A stretch of 28,377 nucleotides of DNA from JBJKRF01 sp046704785 (GTDB lineage: Bacteria; Chloroflexota; Anaerolineae; Anaerolineales; Villigracilaceae), in NCBI GenBank assembly GCA_046704785.1, contig JBJKRF010000001.1:1-28377 (forward strand), given 5' to 3'. The translations under genes and the position numbers were made by a program. This document shows positions 15,680-23,458 of this stretch, in pieces; position 1 is the stretch's first letter; each line of letters opens with the position of its first letter. Under the pieces are notes generated by a model. That model worked only from the letters and a program-made list of their open reading frames with translations. It searched no databases and was not told the origin of the DNA.

Positions 15680-16237
15680 TTATTCAATCCAGGTCGTTCG
15701 ATCTTCAAAGGAGGGCCGCTCCTCCGTAATAGGGGACATATCGGGATAACCGATATAAAGAAAGGAGATCAAATTCTGTTGGGGCTGAAACCCCAGGAAC
15801 TTTTTGACTTCGGGGTTACGCGCAGCATCTCCCGTGCGCCAATAACCGGCCAAACCGAGCCCATGCGCAGCCAGCAGTAAATTCTCGCAAGCCGCCGCAG
15901 TCGCGCAGATATTTTCCAGTTCCACCACGCGCTGCTCAGCAGGTTGGTCTACGCCCACGGCGATCAGCACCGGTGCCCGCAACGGTTTGCGACGTTCCTT
16001 ATCCAGCGCATCTGGCGGCACATCGGGAAAGCGCCGGTGAAAAACCTCCGCCATCACATCACCCAATCTTTCACGCCCTTTGCCCGTCATAACCACGAAA
16101 CGCCAAGGCCGTACACGATAATGATTAGGAGCCTGCACGGCAGCAGACAAAAGTTTTTCGATCAGTTCATGCGGCACAGGGTCGGGTTTGACCTTGTTAA
16201 CAGAATGACGCGTATGAATCGCTTCTAAAACATCCAC
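15680..16237 (-). CDS. Nitroreductase-family FMN oxidoreductase
   Basis: A 185-residue protein of the NAD(P)H-dependent, FMN-binding nitroreductase superfamily, close in style to small YdjA-type members. The GTG at 16237 (V-D-V-L-E-A-I-H-T-R-H-S-V) is preferred to the ATG six codons earlier, because AAGGAGG sits about six bases before the GTG and overlaps the earlier start. Family features are the N-terminal RHSVNKVKPDPVP (FMN phosphate contact region), AAVQAPNHYRVRPWRFVV (flavin and dimer contacts), and AACENLLLAAHGLGLAGYWRTGD near residue 125. The physiological substrate cannot be inferred. Confidence 0.92.
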   Translation of the reverse strand: MDVLEAIHTRHSVNKVKPDPVPHELIEKLLSAAVQAPNHYRVRPWRFVVMTGKGRERLGDVMAEVFHRRFPDVPPDALDKERRKPLRAPVLIAVGVDQPAEQRVVELENICATAAACENLLLAAHGLGLAGYWRTGDAARNPEVKKFLGFQPQQNLISFLYIGYPDMSPITEERPSFEDRTTWIE

Positions 16238-16471
16238 GAGATACCTCCTTACCATAAATTCTAAGATGGGTTCCCTTGAAAAACGATGGCTCTTTGGGAA
16301 TCAGCGTGACGAAACGGATAGTTGGGGGTGTGTGCAGCACCACGGAAAATCCTAGAGAACCAAAACGATTTTAACACGCCCAGGAAGAATGTCAAAGACT
16401 CGCCCGGTGGTAATCAAATTGGGGATATACGCGATACCCGTGTCCGCTATAATGATGGAGAGGAAACGACC

Positions 16472-17281
16472 ATGAAAACACCCGCCATTTTATCCTTAAT
16501 GATTGTCCTGACTTTGGTACCTTGTTCGCTTCCACTCTTCGGGCTTTCTCCCGAAGCACAAGCCACGCAGACCGCGCAGGCAGCGACGGCTACCGCCACA
16601 CTCTGGACGCTTACACCCACCATAACAGATACCCCGACGCCGACTGCCACCCAAACGCCGACCATCACCCCGACGGCGACGATCACACTCACCCCTACCA
16701 TTACCGAAACGCCGACGATAACACCCAGCCCGACGTTCGACTTTCCGGATGTGACCGTCAATGAGCAGGCGCATTGTCGCTACGGTCCAAACGTTGCCTA
16801 CCTGCATGCAGCCGACTTGTATCCCGGCGATACCGGAACCGTGCGCGGGCGCTTCCAACTGAGCAAATGGCTACTGGTGAAATTTGATAAGCTGAATTAC
16901 TTCTGTTGGGTTGCCCCCTCGGTGGTGGATGTGGTCGGCGACATCACGCGCGTCAGGTTTACGGAACCGTTACTTCCGGGCCCAAGCGTGCTCTATAAAC
17001 CCCCGAAAAACGTCCAGGCCGTGCGTGACGGCGATAAAGTCACTATCACCTGGGATGTCGTCAAGATGACAACTGACGACGACCGCGGCTATTTTCTCGA
17101 TATCTTCGTCTGCCAAAAAGGGAACTACCTGTGGTGGCCCGTGGCTCTGGATAACGAGAATGACACTACTTACATCGTCAAAGACCAGAAGGGGTGTTCA
17201 GCCGCTTCGGGCGGAAAGCTATACGCCGTCGAAAAGCATGGGTATACCCGGCCGGTGGAAATCTCCTGGCCCCAACCCTGA
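16472..17281 (+). CDS. Secreted protein with Thr-Pro linker, SH3-like and FN3-like domains
   Basis: A 269-residue exported protein. Residues 1-25 are a Sec-type signal peptide; a Cys at 18 follows L-V-P, a poor lipobox, so lipidation is doubtful. Residues about 35-88 are an extended Thr-Pro-rich linker with TPT/TIT repeats, typical of Chloroflexota surface proteins. Residues about 90-155 (CRYGPNVAYLHAADLYPGD then KWLLVKF and CWV) look like a bacterial SH3 domain. Residues about 172-269 (PPKNVQAVRDGDKVTITWD) look like a fibronectin type III-like strand sandwich with two Cys. It is probably a cell-envelope protein. ATG 16472 follows GGAGAGG, and a TATAAT at 16448-16453 may be its -10 box. Confidence 0.8.
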   Translation: MKTPAILSLMIVLTLVPCSLPLFGLSPEAQATQTAQAATATATLWTLTPTITDTPTPTATQTPTITPTATITLTPTITETPTITPSPTFDFPDVTVNEQAHCRYGPNVAYLHAADLYPGDTGTVRGRFQLSKWLLVKFDKLNYFCWVAPSVVDVVGDITRVRFTEPLLPGPSVLYKPPKNVQAVRDGDKVTITWDVVKMTTDDDRGYFLDIFVCQKGNYLWWPVALDNENDTTYIVKDQKGCSAASGGKLYAVEKHGYTRPVEISWPQP

Positions 17282-17298
17282 CCGAATTCTCTGTACCC

Positions 17299-17324
17299 AA
17301 AACCCCGCCGAAAAGCGGGGTTTT
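17299..17324 (+). terminator. Rho-independent terminator
   Basis: AAAACCCCGC (17299-17308) and GCGGGGTTTT (17315-17324) form the stem with a 6-base loop, then CTCTTC. Confidence 0.92.
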
Positions 17325-17379
17325 CTCTTCATAACGTATTTGTAACGCAATTGGCTATATCATGAGGAACAATTTTGTG

Positions 17380-17387
17380 CAAAAATA
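17380..17387. repeat. Target-site duplication, left copy
   Basis: CAAAAATA, identical to 17579-17586, flanks the MITE. Confidence 0.75.
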
Positions 17388-17578
17388 GGCATGGTTCAGA
17401 ATTGCCCAATTATGGGCAAAAACACCTTTACAATTTTATGCGAGATTGGTATCTAATTTCAACCTGCATTTGACGATCAAAGCTCATTTCTGTAGGAAAA
17501 AGCCATATATAGGGCTGTGTGAAACCAGTATCTTCATGAAATTTGTAAAGCTGATCTTGGCTGAATGTGAACCGTGCC
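17388..17578. mobile_element. 191-bp MITE with 8-bp target-site duplication
   Basis: The element begins GGCATGGTTCA (17388-17398) and ends TGAACCGTGCC (17568-17578), inverted repeats with one mismatch. Further in, CTTTACAA on the left and TTGTAAAG on the right continue the inverted similarity; the left arm is ten bases longer and carries a TTGCCCA-ATTA-TGGGCAA palindrome (17402-17419). The octamer CAAAAATA directly flanks both ends (17380-17387 and 17579-17586), as expected for a target-site duplication. There is no ORF inside, so it must have been moved by a transposase encoded elsewhere. An 8-bp duplication fits several IS families, and I cannot choose one. Confidence 0.8.
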
Positions 17579-17586
17579 CAAAAATA
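17579..17586. repeat. Target-site duplication, right copy
   Basis: CAAAAATA, identical to 17380-17387, flanks the MITE. Confidence 0.75.
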
Positions 17587-17680
17587 CATCTAGGCATCAA
17601 GTAGTCTACTTCACACCGCATTGATTAAAAATCGTTTTATATCGAAATGCTATTTCTCAAAGGAGAAAGAGGAGGTCACC

Positions 17681-18430
17681 TTGTTCACCAAAAGATTTTT
17701 CCTATCATTGCTGACTGTAGCTATCTTGCTAATGTCCTTCACGACCACCAGCAACGTTCGGGCCTGGTCGGGCTGTGGTACCAGTTACACCGTTCAACGG
17801 GGTGACACGCTGGGCATAATCGCCAATCGTTGCGGCACCACCCTTGCCGCGCTGCGCCTGGCAAACCCCAACATTGGCAATGGTTACTGGATTTATGCCG
17901 GCCAGACGTTGCTTCTGCCTGGGGCTCACTTCAACAATGGCAATGGTTATGCCACATATATCGTGGCACGCGGCGACACGCTGCGCTCGTTGGCTGCCCG
18001 TTACGGCACCAGCATGGCTGCTCTCGCCAACCTGAACGGCATTTACAATTACAACCTCATCTATGAAGGCCAACGCCTCATCGTTCCCGCGGGCGGCGCA
18101 CCTACCCCCGCGCCACAGCCCAGCCCGGTCGCAGGCGGCACCTACATCGTTCAATGGGGCGACACGCTGCGCAAGATTGCCGACCGCATGAATGTCAGCG
18201 TCAACGATCTACTGGCAGTGAATACGCAAATTTGGAATCCTAACTGGATTTACATCGGTGAAGTGATCTATCTGCCGCAAGCCCCTTCGCTTTACACCGT
18301 CAAGCCCGGCGACACGCTCAAAATCATCGCCGCCCGCTATGGCACCAGCGTGGATAATTTGCTGGCGCGCAACCCGCAGATATGGAATCCAAACTGGATC
18401 TACGTCGGCGAAGTAATTCGGGTCTGGTAA
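17681..18430 (+). CDS. Secreted protein with four LysM domains
   Basis: A 249-residue protein read from a TTG at 17681, five bases after GGAGG (17671-17675). The upstream in-frame codons lack a ribosome site. Residues 1-28 are a signal peptide (FTKRFFLSLLTVAILLMSF, likely cut after VRA). Four LysM peptidoglycan/chitin-binding repeats follow, each with a (Y)xVxxGDTL start: YTVQRGDTLGIIANRCG, YIVARGDTLRSLAARYG, YIVQWGDTLRKIADRM and YTVKPGDTLKIIAARYG. A Pro/Ala linker separates repeats 2 and 3. Repeats 3 and 4 share IWNPNWIY, pointing to recent duplication. There is no catalytic domain, so it probably anchors to or organises the envelope. The MITE sits about 95 bases upstream. Confidence 0.9.
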   Translation: MFTKRFFLSLLTVAILLMSFTTTSNVRAWSGCGTSYTVQRGDTLGIIANRCGTTLAALRLANPNIGNGYWIYAGQTLLLPGAHFNNGNGYATYIVARGDTLRSLAARYGTSMAALANLNGIYNYNLIYEGQRLIVPAGGAPTPAPQPSPVAGGTYIVQWGDTLRKIADRMNVSVNDLLAVNTQIWNPNWIYIGEVIYLPQAPSLYTVKPGDTLKIIAARYGTSVDNLLARNPQIWNPNWIYVGEVIRVW

Positions 18431-18474
18431 CCGCAACGTCCAAAACAGGCGCTAAAGCGTAGATCACTCAAACA

Positions 18475-18508
18475 AAAATCCCGGAGGCTTTATACCTCCG
18501 GGATTTTT
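18475..18508. terminator. Bidirectional terminator between LysM gene and ppdK
   Basis: AAAATCCCGGAGG (18475-18487) pairs with CCTCCGGGATTTT (18495-18507) around a 7-base loop, with T- and A-runs on both sides suiting both convergent genes. Confidence 0.92.
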
Positions 18509-18527
18509 TCGCTCAAAGACGAATGAT

Positions 18528-21227
18528 CTACTTATTGTCAGCGTGCTTGAGCGCCACCTGGGCAGCCGCCAGGCGCGCGATCGGCACACGGAACGGCGAA
18601 CAGGAAACATAGTTGTTCCCAATCAGGTGACACCACTCGATGGATTCTGGGTCGCCGCCATGTTCGCCGCAGATGCCCACTTCCAGTTCGGGGCGGGTCT
18701 TACGGCCCTCGGTGATGGCCCATTGCATCAGCTTGCCCACGCCATCGCGGTCAAGAGTCTGGAAGGGGTTCTTGGGCAGAATGCCCTGTTCCACGTAAGT
18801 GACCAGGAAGTTGCGTTCGGCGTCGTCACGCGAGTAGCCAAAGGTCATCTGGGTCAGGTCATTCGTCCCGAAGGAGAAGAACTGCGCCAGCTTGGCAACT
18901 TCACCCGCGGTGACGGCGGCACGCGGAATTTCGATCATCGTACCGAATTTGTACGAGAATTCAACTTTCTTCTCGTCCATGACGGCTTTAGCGATGCGCT
19001 CCAGGCGCGGCTGGATCCATTCGAGTTCCTTGACCGTGCCGGTCAGCGGGATCATTACTTCAGGCTTGACCACGACACCACGCTTGGTGCAGTCTGCGGC
19101 AGCCTCGAAGATAGCGCGCACCTGCATCTCGACGATTTCGGGCATGGCGATACTCAAACGCACGCCGCGCAGGCCCATCATCGGGTTGGACTCGTGCAGG
19201 CTCTTGACGGCGGTCAGCAGGTCTTCTTTCTCCTGCAAGCCTTTCGTCTCGCCCTTGACGCGCATGGTGATAACTTCCTCAAACAAGGCCTCTTCATCGG
19301 GCATGAACTCATGCAACGGCGGGTCGATCAGGCGGATGATGACCGGATAGCCGTCCATCGCCTCGAACAACCCGTCGAAATCCTTGCGCTGCGTTGGCAG
19401 CAACTCGTTCAGCGCTTTTGTGCGCTCTTCGGAAGTCTTGGCCAGAATCATGCGCTGGACGATGGGCAGGCGTTCCGGCTCGAAAAACATGTGCTCGGTA
19501 CGGCACAGTCCGATCCCTTTTGCGCCATACAAGCGAGCGCGCTGCGCATCCTTCGGATAATCGGAATTAGCCCACACCTGAAGACGGGCAATTTCATCGG
19601 CCCAATTTAGCAAATCCAGCAGTTCGGTCTGCTCCTCGATGGAAGGCGCCACCGTCGGAATCTTGCCGACGAACACCTGTCCGGTCGTGCCATCGACAGA
19701 AATCCATTCCCCTTCTTTGACGATCTTGTCGTCGACGGTCATAACACGCTTCTCGAGATCGATCGTGATGGTGGATGCGCCCACTACACAGGGGATACCA
19801 AACTGTCGGGCGACGACCGCTGCGTGAGAGGTCGCGCCGCCTTCACTGGTAAGCACACCTTTGGAGGCGATCATGCCATGCACATCATCTGGCTTGGTAA
19901 AGGGCCGCACCATAATGGTGGCCTGCTTTTCTTCTTTCGCCATCTTCTCGGCAGTATCGGCATCGAAATAGGCCTGACCCACGGCGGCGCCCGGCGAGGC
20001 ATTCACGCCCTTGGCAAAGAAGGTGCCTGAGCTTTCGGCTTCTTTCTTCGCCTTTTCGTCAAATTGGGGGTGCAAGAGCGTATCGACGTTTTCGGTGGTT
20101 ACGCGCTGGACGGCGTCAGTCTTGGAAATCAAGCCCTCGTTGACCATGTCGACGGCAATTTTGACTGCGGCCTTGGCCGTACGCTTGCCAGTGCGAGTCT
20201 GGAGCATCCACAACTTACCGCGCTCGATGGTGAACTCGACGTCCTGCATATCTTTGTAGTGCTTCTCAAGTTTGCCGGTGATGTCCATGAACTGGTTGTA
20301 AACATCCGGCATCCTCTTATCCATATTTTCGATGGGATCCGTATTACGGATGCCCGCCACCACGTCCTCCCCTTGCGCGTTAAGCAGGTACTCGCCCATC
20401 ATCTTGGTCTCGCCCGTAGACGGGTTGCGCGTGAAGGCCACCCCGGTACCGGAGTCGTCGCCCATGTTTCCAAAGACCATGGTGACGATGTTGACGGCGG
20501 TACCCAGATCATCCGGGATTTTGGTCGCGCGGCGGTAATCGACGGCGCGCTTCCCGTTCCAACTCTTGAACACAGCCTCGGTAGCCAATTCCAGTTGCTT
20601 GATGGGGTCCTGGGGAAAGTCAAAGCCTTTATGCTGTTTGATGATGCCTTTGTAAGTCTCGACGATTGATTTCCAATCATCGGCAGTCATCTCGGTATCG
20701 AGCTTATAGCCTTTTTTCTTTTTGAATTCCTTCAGCGCTTCTTCGAAGGGCTCATCAGGGATGTCGAGCACCACCGAACCGAACATCTCAACCAAGCGGC
20801 GGTATGCGTCGTACACAAAACGCGGATTCCCTGTCAGCTTGATCATCCCCTCGGCGGTCGTGTCGGTCATGCCGATATTGAGCACGGTGTCCATCATGCC
20901 GGGCATGGAAAATTTTGCGCCGGAGCGGCAAGAAACCAGCAATGGATTGGATGCATCACCGAACTTCTTGCCTGTTTTCTTTTCGACTTCTTTCAATGCA
21001 GCAAGTTCCTGCTCCCACATTCCCTCCGGGAATTTTCCGCTTGCTGAATACGCGTTGCACGCCTCTGTGGTCGCAGTAAATCCAGGCGGAACGGGAACAC
21101 CGGCGCGGGTCATATCAGCCAACCCGGAGCCCTTACCGCCTAGCAGGCCGCGTACACCATCCCAAGAGCCGGTGTACTTCTCAGCCTCTGCAACCTCCTC
21201 AAAGAGGTAAACCCATTTCTTTGCCAT
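18528..21227 (-). CDS. ppdK: Pyruvate, phosphate dikinase
   Basis: An 899-residue enzyme interconverting pyruvate + ATP + Pi with PEP + AMP + PPi, at the pyruvate/PEP node of central metabolism. The N-terminal ATP-grasp domain begins GGKGSGLADMTRAGVPVPPGF (about 30-50). The swivelling phosphohistidine domain has GGATSHAAVVARQFGIPCVVG with catalytic H468. The C-terminal PEP-utilising TIM barrel contains GLCRTEHMF and the catalytic C853 in GICGEHGGDP. Length matches the family (about 875-900). The start has GGAGG six bases before ATG 21227. It is divergent from the response regulator at 21579. Confidence 0.98.
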   Translation of the reverse strand: MAKKWVYLFEEVAEAEKYTGSWDGVRGLLGGKGSGLADMTRAGVPVPPGFTATTEACNAYSASGKFPEGMWEQELAALKEVEKKTGKKFGDASNPLLVSCRSGAKFSMPGMMDTVLNIGMTDTTAEGMIKLTGNPRFVYDAYRRLVEMFGSVVLDIPDEPFEEALKEFKKKKGYKLDTEMTADDWKSIVETYKGIIKQHKGFDFPQDPIKQLELATEAVFKSWNGKRAVDYRRATKIPDDLGTAVNIVTMVFGNMGDDSGTGVAFTRNPSTGETKMMGEYLLNAQGEDVVAGIRNTDPIENMDKRMPDVYNQFMDITGKLEKHYKDMQDVEFTIERGKLWMLQTRTGKRTAKAAVKIAVDMVNEGLISKTDAVQRVTTENVDTLLHPQFDEKAKKEAESSGTFFAKGVNASPGAAVGQAYFDADTAEKMAKEEKQATIMVRPFTKPDDVHGMIASKGVLTSEGGATSHAAVVARQFGIPCVVGASTITIDLEKRVMTVDDKIVKEGEWISVDGTTGQVFVGKIPTVAPSIEEQTELLDLLNWADEIARLQVWANSDYPKDAQRARLYGAKGIGLCRTEHMFFEPERLPIVQRMILAKTSEERTKALNELLPTQRKDFDGLFEAMDGYPVIIRLIDPPLHEFMPDEEALFEEVITMRVKGETKGLQEKEDLLTAVKSLHESNPMMGLRGVRLSIAMPEIVEMQVRAIFEAAADCTKRGVVVKPEVMIPLTGTVKELEWIQPRLERIAKAVMDEKKVEFSYKFGTMIEIPRAAVTAGEVAKLAQFFSFGTNDLTQMTFGYSRDDAERNFLVTYVEQGILPKNPFQTLDRDGVGKLMQWAITEGRKTRPELEVGICGEHGGDPESIEWCHLIGNNYVSCSPFRVPIARLAAAQVALKHADNK

Positions 21228-21578
21228 GCAGGCCTCCTAAAAATGGTAATAATGACGGTTCTTCAGAAATCTTCGTGGAACAGGCATGGAAAATCGGGAA
21301 AAAGCCACCCCACGGCGACCCCTGGAGAGCCATATTGTCAGGGACATATCAGGAGAAGTTTACCATAAACGTCGGAACGAATGCCATGATTTTGCGTAAC
21401 ATTTCCCATTACTTTCATCACCTCCGCCCTGAGGGAACTTCGCCAGAAGCGTCGCGCACGCTCCCACAAATCTGCTTCCTTCTGCTGATTCCCAGACAGC
21501 CATTTTCTTTTGTAAACAACCTGCAAAGTTGACTATATATAAAATAGGAGATAATTTCTCTAGGTATTTATAGGAACT
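21228..21578. other. Divergent intergenic region between ppdK and response regulator
   Basis: This 351-base gap carries no convincing gene. GTTTACCATAAAC (21358-21370) is a short palindrome ahead of ppdK and could be an operator. On the plus strand TTGACT (21529-21534) followed by GATAAT (21550-21555, 15-base spacing) is a possible promoter for the response regulator, but the region is so AT-rich (TATATATAAAAT) that other choices exist. Confidence 0.4.
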
Positions 21579-22031
21579 ATGACATTGCTAAAAGTACTCA
21601 CCATTGACGACGATCCTGCGATGACCGAACTGCTCGGCTTGCTTCTCAGAAGCCAGGGGTTGGATGTTATTTCGTCGAACGACGGCTACGAGGGCATTGA
21701 CCTGACCCGCACGCAACATCCAGACATTGTTATTCTCGACTTAATGATGCCAGGCATCGATGGGTGGCAAATTTGCAAAACAATTCGTTCTTTCAGCAAA
21801 GTGCCCATTGCGATCCTTTCTGCCCTGGATGACCCGGCTATGGTTGCCAGCGCATTAGATGCAGGCGCAGATGACTTTATGGTCAAACCCGTCGCAACCA
21901 GTGTATTGATGGCACACATCAATAACCTGACGCGCCGGGCTACCGTTGAAAACAATACCATGCAAATGATCCGGCAGACAGGCCAGTTGCACGATTCGGG
22001 GGCCTTCAGCCAAAAACCTTTGCAGGCCTGA
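21579..22031 (+). CDS. Stand-alone response regulator receiver protein
   Basis: A 150-residue protein that is almost entirely a CheY-like receiver domain. The acidic pocket D10-D11-D12, phosphoacceptor D54 in ILDLMMPG, S81 in ILSALDD and K103 in MVKPV are all present. After about residue 118 there are only some 30 polar residues, so no DNA-binding or enzymatic output domain is seen. Signalling would be by protein-protein contact, as with CheY, Spo0F or DivK types. No histidine kinase gene is nearby. The ribosome site (TAGGAA) is weak. Confidence 0.92.
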   Translation: MTLLKVLTIDDDPAMTELLGLLLRSQGLDVISSNDGYEGIDLTRTQHPDIVILDLMMPGIDGWQICKTIRSFSKVPIAILSALDDPAMVASALDAGADDFMVKPVATSVLMAHINNLTRRATVENNTMQMIRQTGQLHDSGAFSQKPLQA

Positions 22032-22072
22032 ATAGCGGCGGTACAATAATAAAAAACGAGTCCTTTAGAAAT

Positions 22073-22120
22073 CACCACAGATAGCCAAAAGTGGGGTCTT
22101 ATCTGTGGGGTGAGTTTTTT
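22073..22120 (+). terminator. Probable terminator of the response regulator gene
   Basis: CACCACAGATA (22073-22083) pairs with TATCTGTGGGGTG (22100-22112) with a 2-base bulge, followed by GA and GTTTTTT. Confidence 0.7.
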
Positions 22121-22153
22121 CCTTAAAGGGCCGTAAAATTCAGGAGGCCTGCT

Positions 22154-22450
22154 TTGCAAACCTGCACACGCTGCAACGCGTTTTCTCCAGACACCGCCGT
22201 GGAATGTGTCAATTGTAGAGCCGATTTACGCGAGTTCTCGACCACTGCTGTTGCGCTGAAACGCTTCAAAGAAAACCCGCGGGTGACCGCCATTCGTATC
22301 AACGTCGCTGGAGACGCTTGCCCACTGTGTTACGAGTCGCGGGGTACGTTTCCCAAGGATGAAGTCCCGGTCTTGCCGCACGAGGGCTGTTCGCACGCGC
22401 ACGGTTGTCGCTGCACCTATGAACCGATCTTGAGCGAGATTTACCCGTAG
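22154..22450 (+). CDS. Small double zinc-binding protein
   Basis: A 98-residue protein from a TTG at 22154, six bases after CAGGAGG (22141-22147). The N terminus is a zinc ribbon with C4-x2-C7 and C18-x2-C21. The second half has C56-P-L-C59 followed by LPHEGCSHAHGCRC with C79, H81, H83, C85 and C87, a likely second metal site. That CxxC plus P-x-L-P-H...CRC pattern is reminiscent of the Cys/His motif at the C terminus of phage Mu F-like head proteins, but here it stands alone and no phage genes are near. Function unknown. Confidence 0.75.
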   Translation: MQTCTRCNAFSPDTAVECVNCRADLREFSTTAVALKRFKENPRVTAIRINVAGDACPLCYESRGTFPKDEVPVLPHEGCSHAHGCRCTYEPILSEIYP

Positions 22451-22469
22451 CTTTCTTCACCGATACCTG

Positions 22470-22496
22470 CCTGCCCGCCAAATGGCGGGCAGGTTT
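22470..22496 (+). terminator. Rho-independent terminator
   Basis: CCTGCCCGCC (22470-22479) and GGCGGGCAGG (22484-22493) with an AAAT loop, then TTT. Confidence 0.85.
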
Positions 22497-22590
22497 GATT
22501 CCAGCAAAGAGGTCTTCGCGCCAGTACTGCAACTTCCTCAACTTGTAGGGTTGTGTTCTGGATTTCTTCCACTTTCATAAAGTTGCGGCG

Positions 22591-23358
22591 CTAGATCAAC
22601 TTCTTCAGCGCCTCCGCCGTTTCAGCGGGCGACTCCAGCGCCGGGGAATGGCCAACTCCCGGCAGTTCCAGCAGACTCGCGTTGGGAAGATGTGCCGCCG
22701 TCTCGCGTGAGCGTTCCGGCGGAATCAGTTCGTCGGCCAGACCATACACCAGCGTAACGGGAAACGCAAAGCTCGCCAATAAGTCAAGTGAGTCGGGGCG
22801 TTCGGCCATAGCCTGGAGCGCTCCAGCAATCCCTTTTGGCGGCTGGCGCAGGATCATCTCACGAAAGAAGGGAATATTATCGGGATTGGCCGAAAGCTTG
22901 GGTGCCATTGCGTCGGCCAGAAACTCCAGCCCCTCGGCCAGCACCCGTTCAGCCTGGGTATAACGCCCGCTTTTGCGCTCCGGCGTGTCAGGCGCCGCTT
23001 GCGAAGCGACCAGCCCCAGGCCTTGCACCCGTTCGGGATAAGCCCGCGCGAAAGCCAAGGTCACGTACCCGCCCATTGAGTGCCCGGCGATACAGGTTTT
23101 TCGAATCCCCAGGTGATCGAGCAACTCGGCCAGGTCGGCGGCAAGGTCTGCCATGGTGTATGGGCCCGACGAGGGCATTTCGGAAGCGCCCAGGCCGCGC
23201 AGGTCCGGCACGATCACATCGAAGTGCTGCGCCAGAAAAGGCAGGAGTGGTTGCCAGGCAACGTGATCCAAGGGGAAACCGTGGACGAGCAGCAGAGGAA
23301 TTCCCTGGCCCTGTCGTTCATACGCCAAAGAAATACCGTTCACTTTTACCGTTTGCAT
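22591..23358 (-). CDS. Alpha/beta-fold hydrolase
   Basis: A 255-residue hydrolase. The HGFPLDH oxyanion-region motif is near residue 26, the nucleophile S94 is in GHSMGG, the acid D209 in GLADELIPPE, and the base H237 in GVGHSPALE. A lid lies between about residues 120 and 185. The closest style is the esterase/lactonase/haloperoxidase-like group of small alpha/beta hydrolases (for example 3-oxoadipate enol-lactonase relatives); the substrate is not determinable. GAGGAGAG precedes ATG 23358. It is the last gene of the minus-strand block, 100 bases after cca. Confidence 0.92.
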   Translation of the reverse strand: MQTVKVNGISLAYERQGQGIPLLLVHGFPLDHVAWQPLLPFLAQHFDVIVPDLRGLGASEMPSSGPYTMADLAADLAELLDHLGIRKTCIAGHSMGGYVTLAFARAYPERVQGLGLVASQAAPDTPERKSGRYTQAERVLAEGLEFLADAMAPKLSANPDNIPFFREMILRQPPKGIAGALQAMAERPDSLDLLASFAFPVTLVYGLADELIPPERSRETAAHLPNASLLELPGVGHSPALESPAETAEALKKLI

Positions 23359-23458
23359 TATTTTCTCTCCTCACAGAAAAAGGCCCCCAAGATTATCCGT
23401 GGTGAAGCAGATTCTCGAAGACTCTAGAAATGCATGAATTCCATACCACGAAAATGCG

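Noticed and set aside
15502..15708. A 68-codon minus-strand frame with a hydrophobic stretch
   Set aside because: It starts inside the nitroreductase gene in another frame and reads straight through the nitroreductase terminator, with no ribosome site.
17402..17419. TTGCCCA-ATTA-TGGGCAA as a stand-alone operator of the LysM gene
   Set aside because: It lies inside the left arm of the MITE and is better explained as part of that element.
18543..19610. A 355-codon plus-strand frame within ppdK
   Set aside because: It is antisense to the ppdK C-terminal domain, which has all its catalytic motifs; it is a shadow frame.
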